From positions 1-13,995 of the forward strand of contig CAMPKU010000110.1 in the NCBI GenBank assembly GCA_946887385.1: a DNA stretch of 13,995 nucleotides, in the 5' to 3' direction. The position numbers and the translations under genes were made by a program. The stretch is from an uncultured Gammaproteobacteria bacterium. GTDB taxonomy: Bacteria > Pseudomonadota > Gammaproteobacteria > Rariloculales > Rariloculaceae. Below are positions 7,567 to 13,995 of this stretch, in pieces. Under the pieces are notes generated by a model. The model searched no databases. It saw only the letters and a list, made by a program, of their open reading frames with translations, and was not told the DNA's origin. The number at the start of each line of letters is the position of its first letter. Position 1 is the stretch's first letter.

Positions 7567-8555
7567 GGCGGAGCCACGGGTTCCAGCGACGCGAGATACG
7601 CCGAGAGATTCAAAATGTCGTCGGCCGTGAGATTGGCGACGACGGGCGTCATGAGCGGCGTCCAGGCGCCGCGTCGCTTGCCTTCCTTCATGTCCACGAG
7701 CTGGCGCGCCATGTAGCTCGGCGAGCGCCCGCGCAAGCTAGGCACGATCGCGAGGCCGTTCAAGTCGTCGCCGTGGCAAATCGTGCATGCCGCCACGCCG
7801 TCTTTGCCGTTGCGCGCGAGCGCTTCGCCGCGCGCAACCGACCCGCGCGGAACGTAGGCCACGAACCCCGAGCGCGGGTTGCGCAGCAATTCCGTGTGCT
7901 CGGCGTTCACCGGCGATTCGACGATGCGACGGCCGAGCGGTTCCGTGCCGGCCTCGTCGCCCTCGAGCTCGAGGTGCATGCCGCCCAAAATTCGCGTCTT
8001 TGGCACGGTGTCGGTTTCCACGACGTCGATCCATGGCGTCCAGCGCATCGAGCCGAAATACTCGGCCGCAGCCCGAATCTCCTCGTCGGTCATCGCAGCG
8101 GCGAAGCCGGCCATCAACGGCGTGTTCGGCTTGCGCGGCTCGGCGCTTTCGCGCAGGCCGTTCCTGAAGTCGTACATCTGCTGGATGAAGTAGTCCTGCG
8201 GCAGGCCGGCGACGCCCGCGTTCTCGGGCCGCCCCTTGCCGTTCGGGTAATGGCACATCGAGCACGCCCAGATGCCGGCGGCCTCGCGGCCCACGGCGAC
8301 GATCGGCGGCATGGCCGGATGGTCGCCGGGAAACCAGTCGGCGGGCCCCATGCGGTGGCGGATTTGATCGAGCGTGAACTGCCTTTCGCTCCCGGGCAAA
8401 GAATGCCGCGTGCCGTCGTCGACGGGGGCGGCGGGCGCGGGGCCCGGCGTGATGGCATACGCCCAGGCGAGCTGTTCAACGAGCGTTTGCGCCGAGACGG
8501 CGCTCGTCGCGAACGCCACGAGCGCTCCCGGCAGGAGCGTGAACCAACCCTTCAA
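7563..8555 (-). CDS. Periplasmic two-haem cytochrome c (cytochrome c4-like layout)
   Basis: A 330-residue exported protein with two c-type haem sites: CSMCH (98-102) and CTICH (257-261). Candidate distal Met ligands are M148 (in TPLMAGF) and M302 (in TPLMTP), one for each haem domain, so it reads as two class I cytochrome domains joined by an inserted middle region (about 170-240). The N-terminus MKGWFTLLPGALVAFATSAVSA is a signal peptide, with cleavage expected after A22 and before QTLVEQ. The start was set at TTG 8555 because GGGAGG (8566-8561) lies 5 bases upstream and the signal peptide begins right there; the longer open frame to 8675 would bury it behind a basic tail. It likely carries electrons in the periplasm. 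It sits 31 bases after the TetR gene and overlaps the DUF1015 gene by 4 bases. The partner dehydrogenase is not visible here. Confidence 0.85.
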   Translation of the reverse strand: MKGWFTLLPGALVAFATSAVSAQTLVEQLAWAYAITPGPAPAAPVDDGTRHSLPGSERQFTLDQIRHRMGPADWFPGDHPAMPPIVAVGREAAGIWACSMCHYPNGKGRPENAGVAGLPQDYFIQQMYDFRNGLRESAEPRKPNTPLMAGFAAAMTDEEIRAAAEYFGSMRWTPWIDVVETDTVPKTRILGGMHLELEGDEAGTEPLGRRIVESPVNAEHTELLRNPRSGFVAYVPRGSVARGEALARNGKDGVAACTICHGDDLNGLAIVPSLRGRSPSYMARQLVDMKEGKRRGAWTPLMTPVVANLTADDILNLSAYLASLEPVAPP

Positions 8556-8560
8556 CGGAG

Positions 8561-8566
8561 CCTCCC
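8561..8566 (-). promoter_or_regulatory. Ribosome binding site that fixes the TTG start of the cytochrome gene
   Basis: GGGAGG on the minus strand, 5 bases before TTG 8555. It decides between this start and an upstream ATG at 8675, which lacks a comparable site and overlaps the regulator gene. Confidence 0.7.
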
Positions 8567-8586
8567 AGTGCTCGAGCTCGCCGCGT

Positions 8587-9318
8587 TTAGCCGCCGGTCT
8601 TTTTCGGGCGCTTGTGCGCGCCCGTTGGCGGCCGCGAGGCGCGGCGGCGAGCGCTTTTTTTTGCGCCGAGCTCATCGTAGCCCGAGACGAGCTTGAACGC
8701 TCGCACCAGATTGTCGATGAACAGCGCCTGGTCGAGAAAGAAGGGCCCCGGACGATTCAAGATGGTGTTGTTGATGAGGCCGAAGGCTAGCTGGACGGCG
8801 AAGCGCGCGTTGCTCTCCTCGCGCTCGGTCAACGCGCGGCCGGCGCGTGCGCGCAAGCGCGCGAGCAGCGCGTCTCCGAACTCGTGCGACAGCGTGCGCA
8901 TCGGCGCCCAGAAATCCGGCTCGCGAATGCTGCGAATCAAAGCAGCGCGCCAGAAGCGGCGCCGGCCCCAGTAGTAGTGGACGGTTTCGTCGAGCAGCTC
9001 GTGCAGCAACGTTGCGTCGTCCGCCGATGCGAACTGGCGACGGCGCACCTCGCGCCGGTTTTGCACGTGCCGCAGCACCATGGCGTCGAACAGCTCGTCT
9101 TTGCTGCGGAAGCGCGCATAGAAGGCGCCGACGGAATAGCCGGCCTTCTGCGCGAGCTCGGCCACCGAGATCTCGTCGAGCTCCTTGTCGGCAAGCATCG
9201 CGAACGCGGTGTCGATCAGCGCGTCGTAGGTTACTTGGCCGCGCTTTTGTCGAATCCGGAGCTCTGGAGTGGTTGCGCGGGCCGCGCTCAGCGGTGCTCG
9301 TCGAGTGTGGTCGGTCAT
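8587..9318 (-). CDS. TetR/AcrR family transcriptional regulator
   Basis: A 243-residue regulator. The N-terminal TetR DNA-binding domain spans about 28-78, with the helix-turn-helix in ISVAELAQKAGYSVGAFYAR (50-69) followed by FRSKDELF, which is diagnostic. The C-terminal ligand and dimer domain (about 100-215) ends in a basic tail (220-241) rich in Arg and Lys, longer than most family members have. ATG 9318 was chosen because the TetR domain begins shortly after it; another in-frame ATG lies at 9348, and the frame stays open to 9462. It is the first gene of the minus-strand operon with the cytochrome and DUF1015 genes and is divergent from the TonB-dependent receptor. It therefore probably represses itself and perhaps the receptor through the inverted repeats in the shared upstream region. 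The ligand is unknown. An A8 run in the coding strand lies at codons 220-223. Confidence 0.88.
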   Translation of the reverse strand: MTDHTRRAPLSAARATTPELRIRQKRGQVTYDALIDTAFAMLADKELDEISVAELAQKAGYSVGAFYARFRSKDELFDAMVLRHVQNRREVRRRQFASADDATLLHELLDETVHYYWGRRRFWRAALIRSIREPDFWAPMRTLSHEFGDALLARLRARAGRALTEREESNARFAVQLAFGLINNTILNRPGPFFLDQALFIDNLVRAFKLVSGYDELGAKKSARRRASRPPTGAHKRPKKTGG

Positions 9319-9323
9319 GCGTG

Positions 9324-9339
9324 GTGACCACCTTGTCAC
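9324..9339. promoter_or_regulatory. Inverted repeat GTGAC-N6-GTCAC, candidate TetR operator
   Basis: Perfect 5-base arms (GTGAC 9324-9328, GTCAC 9335-9339) with a 6-base spacer, just upstream of the regulator start at 9318. A shorter overlapping palindrome, GTGGT-G-ACCAC, occupies 9321-9331. TetR proteins usually bind inverted repeats of about this size close to their own start codon. The assignment is inferred from position and symmetry. Confidence 0.4.
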
Positions 9340-9370
9340 AGGGATCATGAAGTTTTCCACTCCAAACGAC

Positions 9371-9398
9371 TTGATCCAAGATTCAGAATCTGTATTCT
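9371..9398 (+). promoter_or_regulatory. Candidate sigma70 promoter for the TonB-dependent receptor
   Basis: TTGATC (9371-9376) and TATTCT (9393-9398) are separated by 16 bases, in an AT-rich island within otherwise GC-rich DNA. The site points toward the receptor gene and would give a leader of roughly 95 bases. The -35 matches the consensus at 4 of 6 positions (TTGAnn) and the -10 at 4 of 6. Confidence 0.5.
9379..9391. promoter_or_regulatory. Palindrome AGATTCAGAATCT inside the promoter spacer, candidate operator
   Basis: A perfect 6+1+6 inverted repeat lies wholly between the -35 and -10 elements of the candidate receptor promoter. It partly overlaps a second small repeat, CTTG-ATC-CAAG (9370-9380), that covers the -35. 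A protein bound here would block RNA polymerase. It may be a site for the divergent TetR protein, although the half-site differs from that of the repeat at 9324-9339. Confidence 0.45.
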
Positions 9399-9490
9399 TG
9401 TTTAGCGGATTTGGCCCAAGGGGGTCGAGTCGGCAGCGAGCCGCCGGGAAGAGCGGCAACACGGCAGGTGATGAACAACACGTCCCGGGG

Positions 9491-9495
9491 GGGAG
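9491..9495 (+). promoter_or_regulatory. Ribosome binding site that fixes the receptor start
   Basis: GGGAG at the end of a G-run (9487-9493), 5 bases before ATG 9501. It favours this start over in-frame ATG 9471, whose upstream AGG is too close. Confidence 0.65.
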
Positions 9496-9500
9496 TCAAA

Positions 9501-12500
9501 ATGCGACAGCCAGTTCTATCCGGCCCATTTGTCGGGCCTCGTCAACGTCCAACCATTCACCCGTTGAGCCTCGCCTGCATGCTCGCGATCGGCATCGCGG
9601 CCCCGGCCGCCCTCGCCCAGCCGCAACCCGAAGGCTCGTTGGAAGAGGTGGTCGTCACGGGATCGCGCATCCGCCAGACCAGCGGCATGGAGACGCCGAA
9701 CCCCGTTACGGTGGTCACGCCTACGGAATTGTCCGTGCTCGCGCCGACGAATCTCATCGAAGGCCTCGCGCAACTCCCGCAGTTCTACGGTTCCGCCACC
9801 ACGCAGCAGCCGTCGGCGTTCTTCACCAGCACGGGTGCGGGCTCGCTCGACCTGCGCGGGCTGCAGAGCAAGCGCACGCTGCAACTCTTGAACGGCCGCC
9901 GCGTCGTCTCGTCCACGATCTTCGGCGGCCCCGACATCAACCTGTTTCCGGAAAACATCGTACGGTCGATCGAGACCGTCACGGGCGGCGCCTCCGCTGC
10001 TTACGGCACCGACGCGGTTGCGGGTGTCGTGAACTTCATTCTCGACACCGACTTCGAGGGCATCAAAGCCAACGTGCAGGGCGGCGCGAATCTCGAAGGC
10101 CAGAACGAGAACCACAAGGTGTCGATCGGCGGCGGGTTCTCGGTAGGCGAGAGCACGCACATCTTGCTCAACGTGGAAAGAGAGCGGCAGGATCCGATCT
10201 GGGCCAGCGACATCCTCGACTACGACTGGTATCGCGCCCGTGCGCTGATCGAAAACCCGGCGCCGGGCGCCGGCAGCTCGCCCGACAACCCCTTCTATAT
10301 CGCCGTCAACGACGTTCGCAGCTTCAACTTCGACATCGACGGCATTTTTCATCTGCCGACGGCGGCCGGCGGCAACCAGATTCTCGACTCGAACGGCAAC
10401 CCGTCGCCGTTCGTGCTCGGCAGCCCCTGCAACACGCACGGCTGCTCCACGACCAACGGCGGCTCGGGTCACGAAAGCGGCATACCGTCTATGAACGTTA
10501 CGCCGGACTCGGGTCGCGAGAACGGGTTCGCCTACTTAAGCCACGACTTTTCGGACCAGCTGTCGGTTTTCGGCCAGGCGATCCACGGCAAGGCCGATTT
10601 CACGCAGCTGAACTTCGGCGGCCTGTTTCCGTTCCCGCCGCTGCCGCCGTTCCGTAGGAATTTCACGATCTTCGACGGCAACCCGTTCCTGCCGCCCGCG
10701 ATCCAGCAAGCGATGACCGACAACGGTCTCCCATCGGTCCCATTCAGCCGAGTCGGCGCGCCCGAGGACCTCGCCGCGGAGTCCGCGACCCGGCAGGTGA
10801 CGGAAACGAATTCCTACACCGCGGGGTTCGACTACGAGCTCGAAGGCGGCTGGCTGATCAAGGGTTACTACCAGACCGGCGACACCGACGTGCGGGCGAT
10901 TCAAAAGGGCGGCATACGCCTCGACCGAGTCTATCTGGCCGCCGACGTGGTGCTCGATGCCAATGGGCAACCGGCCTGCAACGTGACCGTCGTCTCGGGC
11001 CTGTATCCCGACTGCGTGCCGCTGAATCTGTTCGGCCGCGGCAACGCCTCGGCGGCGGCCGTCGACTGGGTGACGGGGTTCGAGGCCGGTGTGCCGATGA
11101 ATGCCAACGGCTTCTTGTCCGCCACCGAGTCGATCCCGCACAGCTATATCAGCGGGGAGGACAAGCAGCGGGTGCTCGCCATCGACCAGGACGTCTGGGA
11201 GATCTCCGCCGACGGCAAGATCGCCGAAGGCTGGGCGGGCCCGATCACGATGGCCGCCGGCTATGGCCAGCGCGAGGAATCGTTCGTGCAAGTCGTCGAG
11301 GTGGGGCCGGGCGGCAACGTCGACGCCGACCCCAGGGGCCGGCCCGTGGCCGCCAACAACCTGGCGCTCGGTATTCGCGGGGTGCCCGGCGGCAACGCGG
11401 CCTCCGGCAACAGCGTGGAGATCCAATTCTCGAACGTCCCGTTCGCCCGCGGCGCACAAGACGTGAAGGAGGCGTTCACGGAGGTCTTGCTGCCGTTGGT
11501 GTCGGAGCAAACGCTGGTGCAGCAGCTGAATTTTTCCGCTGCATACCGCTGGGCCGATTACTCCGGTGTGGGCTCCGTGGACTCCTGGAAGGGCGGCCTC
11601 GACTGGACCGTCAACGACGTGCTGCGTTTGCGCACCACGATCTCCCAAGACGTGCGCGCGGCCACGATGGGCGAGAAGTTCGACCGCACGGGCGGTGTCG
11701 GCAACATCACGGACTACCTGCTCGATCCGGGCGGCGGCTTTTCGTACGGCATCACCACGTTCTCGAACGGCACGCCGGACATTCGTCCCGAGAACGCGAA
11801 GACGAAAGTGCTGGGCTTCGTGTACGCGCCGGCCCGCGCACAGGGCTTAAGTCTCTCGGTGGACTGGTACAACGTAAAGGTCACGGACAACATCAATCAG
11901 ATCACGGCCGCCGACGTGGTCAGGGGCTGTCATGTCGATAACGACGTCGATCTGTGCGCCTTCATCACACGCGGCGGTCCGCCGAGCACGCAGGACCCTT
12001 CGATCAACACCATCTCGCTCGTGGGCGTGCCTTACTTCAATCAGGCGTCGGTCGAAGCGAACGGCGTGGACTTCGAGCTCGTGTACCTGCGGGGCGTGAA
12101 CTGGTTCGGCGGCGGCGACGTGAACGTGCGCCTGTTGGGAAGCTATCTGCAGGAAAGGTCCAACACCAACAGCCAGGGCGCCAAAACGGAAGTGCAGGGC
12201 CGTTTCGGCTTCCCCGAGTGGACGGCCGTGATCAGCGGCGGCTACCGGCGCGGGCCGTTGTCCGTGAACCTGTCGGCGCGCTACACCGACGACCAGCTCA
12301 TCAATCCGGCCTGGAACTTCAACGGCACGAGCACGCGATGGGACGTGGCCGACAACACCGTCGAGAGCGACGTGCTGGTCGACGCCAGCGTTCGCTATCG
12401 CTTCGGGATGGGCGACGGCAACATCAGCGTCTTCGGCACGGTCAACAATCTGTTCGACGCGGATCCGCAGGAGTATCTCGCCGCGGTGTTCAGCAGCAAC

Positions 12501-12581
12501 TTCAACACCGGCACGGGGCTTGGCGTAACCGGCGACCAGCGCGGCCGCCGCTACGTGGTGGGCGTAGCGGTGGACTTCTAG
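9501..12581 (+). CDS. TonB-dependent outer-membrane receptor
   Basis: A 1026-residue outer-membrane transporter that would import an unknown ligand using energy from TonB-ExbB-ExbD. The N-terminus is an extended signal peptide with its hydrophobic part at about 21-36 and cleavage expected after ALA39 before QPQPEG. A TonB-box-like segment LEEVVVTGSR (47-56) follows. The plug domain (about 60-185) contains DLRGLQSKRTLQLLNGRR (117-134) and SAAYGTDAVAGVVNFIL (165-181). The rest is a 22-strand-type barrel ending in the aromatic C-terminus VVGVAVDF. Extracellular loops carry close cysteine pairs (about residues 309/314, 492/506 and 809/820), of which the CVPLNLFG and CHVDNDVDLC patterns are usual in large proteobacterial receptors. 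The ligand is not predictable from sequence; receptors of this type take up siderophores, glycans or other large molecules. The gene is divergent from the TetR gene, and its stop is three bases from the stop of the haem-barrel gene. Confidence 0.93.
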   Translation: MRQPVLSGPFVGPRQRPTIHPLSLACMLAIGIAAPAALAQPQPEGSLEEVVVTGSRIRQTSGMETPNPVTVVTPTELSVLAPTNLIEGLAQLPQFYGSATTQQPSAFFTSTGAGSLDLRGLQSKRTLQLLNGRRVVSSTIFGGPDINLFPENIVRSIETVTGGASAAYGTDAVAGVVNFILDTDFEGIKANVQGGANLEGQNENHKVSIGGGFSVGESTHILLNVERERQDPIWASDILDYDWYRARALIENPAPGAGSSPDNPFYIAVNDVRSFNFDIDGIFHLPTAAGGNQILDSNGNPSPFVLGSPCNTHGCSTTNGGSGHESGIPSMNVTPDSGRENGFAYLSHDFSDQLSVFGQAIHGKADFTQLNFGGLFPFPPLPPFRRNFTIFDGNPFLPPAIQQAMTDNGLPSVPFSRVGAPEDLAAESATRQVTETNSYTAGFDYELEGGWLIKGYYQTGDTDVRAIQKGGIRLDRVYLAADVVLDANGQPACNVTVVSGLYPDCVPLNLFGRGNASAAAVDWVTGFEAGVPMNANGFLSATESIPHSYISGEDKQRVLAIDQDVWEISADGKIAEGWAGPITMAAGYGQREESFVQVVEVGPGGNVDADPRGRPVAANNLALGIRGVPGGNAASGNSVEIQFSNVPFARGAQDVKEAFTEVLLPLVSEQTLVQQLNFSAAYRWADYSGVGSVDSWKGGLDWTVNDVLRLRTTISQDVRAATMGEKFDRTGGVGNITDYLLDPGGGFSYGITTFSNGTPDIRPENAKTKVLGFVYAPARAQGLSLSVDWYNVKVTDNINQITAADVVRGCHVDNDVDLCAFITRGGPPSTQDPSINTISLVGVPYFNQASVEANGVDFELVYLRGVNWFGGGDVNVRLLGSYLQERSNTNSQGAKTEVQGRFGFPEWTAVISGGYRRGPLSVNLSARYTDDQLINPAWNFNGTSTRWDVADNTVESDVLVDASVRYRFGMGDGNISVFGTVNNLFDADPQEYLAAVFSSNFNTGTGLGVTGDQRGRRYVVGVAVDF

Positions 12582-12584
12582 CGG

Positions 12585-13673
12585 TTAGAAGTACACGTGC
12601 AGCTCGGCGAACAGCTCGTCGCGGTTGCTCACCGCGATGTTCGGGATGCCGTTGTAGCGGCGCACGCCCACTCGCGACTGCACGAACTGCACGGGTGAAT
12701 ACTCCCAGACGAGGCTGTAGCGCTCTTGCTCGTCCTCGTCGCGGTCGCGGTCGGGCTCGAGGTACTCGTAGCCGACCTTCAGGTTGTGGCCTTTGCGCAG
12801 GCGCCAATTGCCTTCGAGCAGCGTCGCGTGGAAGTCGCGCTCGCCGGACGGGGAGTCGTCGTTGACGACGCTCCATTCGGCGAGCCAGGCGATGGGGCCC
12901 GTCTTCAAGCCGCCGAACACGCTGTGCATCTCGCGGTCGCCGAACGCGTCCTCGCTCGTGTTGACGCTGGCGCCGGCGCGCCATGTCGGCTGCACATAGA
13001 CGGCCGAGGCGCTCATTTGGTCGTCGGCACCGGACGGCCCTTCGATGACCGCGAGCTGAGCGGACCACTTCGCGAGCTCGAGGCCGAGCTCGACGCCGTC
13101 ATCGGGCGTCAAGAAATTCACGCCCGTGGCCTGGCGCACGAACGCGTTGTCGTCCTCGAGACGCAAGCCGAACGGCACGAACATCTGGCCGGCTTTGACC
13201 GTGAATTTCCCGTCGTTCGGTTTCAGCAGCAAGTACGCTTCGCGATTGTCGGAGCCGTCCGGAGCAATTTTCTGGTCCACGTAGAACGACAACAGCTCGG
13301 GTAGCAAACGAACTTCTGCGTAAACCGTGGCGCGCGACACGTCCGTTTCGGATTGATCCGGAAAGCCGGGAATGTCCACCGACGAGTAGCCGCCGCGGAA
13401 GTCCGCACCGACGGCGAGCCAGCGGCTCACCACGTCGCCCGTCCACGGCGCTCGACCCTCGGCGAGCTCGAGCGTACGCGCGGCAATCTCGTTGCGCGCA
13501 TATAGGGTCCCGAACGCGTTGCGCTTGCCGCCGCCGCTCGGATTGACGTGACAGCTCGCGCATTTGAGCCCGCTTTCGACGGCCAGATAGGGCTCCGCGG
13601 TGGCGAGGCCGGGGACGATTGCGAGCGCCGCAAGGCAGAGCGCGGCCGCGATCAGGTGCGATGCATGCTTCAT
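12585..13673 (-). CDS. One-haem cytochrome c fused to a predicted outer-membrane beta-barrel (cytochrome-porin)
   Basis: A 362-residue exported protein. The signal peptide is residues 1-26 (cleavage after ATA, before EPYL). A single c-type haem site, CASCH (38-42), follows within GLKCASCHVNPSGGGKRNAF (36-55). From about 88 to the end the sequence alternates hydrophobic and polar residues in strand-length runs with turn-rich gaps, for example 115-134, 145-169, 193-211, 222-238, 250-270, 281-305 and 319-341. It ends in ELHVYF, an outer-membrane barrel terminus with C-terminal Phe. GQMFVPFGLRLEDD (162-175) resembles OprO/OprP-type porins. The layout recalls Cyc2, the fused cytochrome-porin of iron oxidisers, but this protein is shorter and the resemblance is architectural. 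AGGGAGG (13686-13680) overlaps the stop of the upstream cytochrome gene, 6 bases before ATG, so the two are coupled. The substrate is unknown, and the protein may not oxidise iron. Confidence 0.8.
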   Translation of the reverse strand: MKHASHLIAAALCLAALAIVPGLATAEPYLAVESGLKCASCHVNPSGGGKRNAFGTLYARNEIAARTLELAEGRAPWTGDVVSRWLAVGADFRGGYSSVDIPGFPDQSETDVSRATVYAEVRLLPELLSFYVDQKIAPDGSDNREAYLLLKPNDGKFTVKAGQMFVPFGLRLEDDNAFVRQATGVNFLTPDDGVELGLELAKWSAQLAVIEGPSGADDQMSASAVYVQPTWRAGASVNTSEDAFGDREMHSVFGGLKTGPIAWLAEWSVVNDDSPSGERDFHATLLEGNWRLRKGHNLKVGYEYLEPDRDRDEDEQERYSLVWEYSPVQFVQSRVGVRRYNGIPNIAVSNRDELFAELHVYF

Positions 13674-13684
13674 GACGTTCCTCC

Positions 13685-13995
13685 CTACTGAGCCGCGCCG
13701 TTGGCGATCCAGAGCCGAATCGAATCGATCGTGGACTGCGGCAGGAACGGGCCGCCGAGCGGCATTCGACTCCCCACGATCCCCGGCGCGCCCTCGAGCT
13801 TGCGCACGAGATAGCTGTCGGAAGGATTGCCGGCCGCGACGCGCTGCAACGTGGGCACTTCGACGCTCGCCACACCGACGAGCGCCGCGAAACTCGCGTT
13901 GGCGTTCGTCAAGTTCATGGCGCCCGGCAACGCCGCGCCTACGCCGTTATGGCAGCCCGAGCAGCGCGGCGTGAGCACGTCCGTCTGGATGGAAG
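13685..13995 (-). CDS. c-type cytochrome domain protein, 5' end outside the window
   Basis: The C-terminal roughly 103 residues of a protein whose frame runs off the right edge. One haem site, CSGCH, lies in TDVLTPRCSGCHNG about 10 residues into the visible part, and the probable distal Met ligand is in SRMPLGGP. The end, IDSIRLWIANGAAQ, is the last helix of a cytochrome c domain. The pattern of LVGVAS, RVAAGNPSDSYLVRKLEG and RMPLGG is common in periplasmic or surface cytochrome modules of gammaproteobacteria, often at the end of longer multidomain proteins. The stop codon lies 11 bases before the haem-barrel gene and overlaps its ribosome binding site, so the two proteins are made together and may exchange electrons. 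Confidence 0.82.
   Translation of the reverse strand, partial: SIQTDVLTPRCSGCHNGVGAALPGAMNLTNANASFAALVGVASVEVPTLQRVAAGNPSDSYLVRKLEGAPGIVGSRMPLGGPFLPQSTIDSIRLWIANGAAQ

Noticed and set aside
8556..8675. Longer cytochrome start at ATG 8675, adding 40 basic residues
   Set aside because: It would place a Lys/Arg-rich stretch before the signal peptide and overlap tetR; TTG 8555 has a strong ribosome binding site at the right distance.
7464..8696. 410-residue plus-strand frame opposite the cytochrome and DUF1015 genes
   Set aside because: No domain and a composition typical of antisense shadows; the minus strand carries haem motifs and a signal peptide.
9319..9462. Longer tetR start, up to 48 extra residues
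   Set aside because: The added sequence covers the candidate operator and promoter and has no TetR homology; ATG 9318 gives a normal N-terminus.
9411..9500. Longer receptor start upstream of ATG 9501
   Set aside because: The extra residues precede an already long signal peptide, and the only good ribosome binding site is at 9491-9495.
13685..13978. GTG 13978 as a true start for the right-edge cytochrome
   Set aside because: The frame stays open to the window end with family-like residues (SIQTD) before it, and no signal peptide follows the GTG, so the gene is treated as truncated by the window.

Overview
The window looks like chromosomal DNA from a high-GC proteobacterium. The best guess is a gammaproteobacterium of the Xanthomonadales/Nevskiales/Steroidobacter type. 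This rests on strong G/C at third codon positions, Shine-Dalgarno sites of the AGGAG/GGGAG kind, a large TonB-dependent receptor with the LEEVVVTGSR-type N-terminus common in that part of the tree, and several periplasmic c-type cytochromes. The taxon is an inference, because no rRNA or other marker gene is present.

Layout. Bases 1-96 hold inverted repeats that look like an intergenic repeat element. They run into a uvrA-like gene (97-2721, +). After a 181-base gap with no recognised gene come a GT-C-type membrane glycosyltransferase (2903-4435, +) and a SAM methyltransferase 20 bases downstream (4456-5136, +), probably one operon. An FMN-dependent 2-hydroxy-acid oxidase follows (5223-6341, +), with a 15-base palindrome just before its ribosome binding site. 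It meets a minus-strand operon end to end with one base between the stop codons. In transcription order that operon is a TetR regulator (9318-8587), a two-haem periplasmic cytochrome c (8555-7563) and a DUF1015 protein (7566-6343); the last two overlap by GTGA. Divergent from the regulator is a 1026-residue TonB-dependent outer-membrane receptor (9501-12581, +). The region between them holds two inverted repeats and a plausible sigma70 promoter, and one of the repeats sits inside the promoter spacer. The receptor converges, three bases apart, on a second minus-strand operon: a one-haem cytochrome whose 5' end lies outside the window (13995-13685), then a protein in which one CxxCH haem site is fused to a predicted outer-membrane beta-barrel (13673-12585).

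How the parts may work together. From about 6.3 kb to the right edge the window is rich in envelope redox proteins: three proteins carrying four CxxCH sites in total, one of them predicted to be an outer-membrane barrel, next to a TonB-dependent receptor and a TetR switch. The most interesting gene is the haem-barrel fusion. Its architecture recalls the Cyc2 cytochrome-porins of iron oxidisers, although it is shorter and its barrel part reads more like an OprO/OprP-type porin. A regulated uptake and electron-transfer locus is a reasonable hypothesis, but the substrate is not evident. A second oddity is the UvrA-like protein, which keeps the UvrB-binding region but lacks most of the insertion domain. 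No tRNA, rRNA, CRISPR array, insertion sequence or integrase is visible. No stretch longer than about 300 bases is without a gene.
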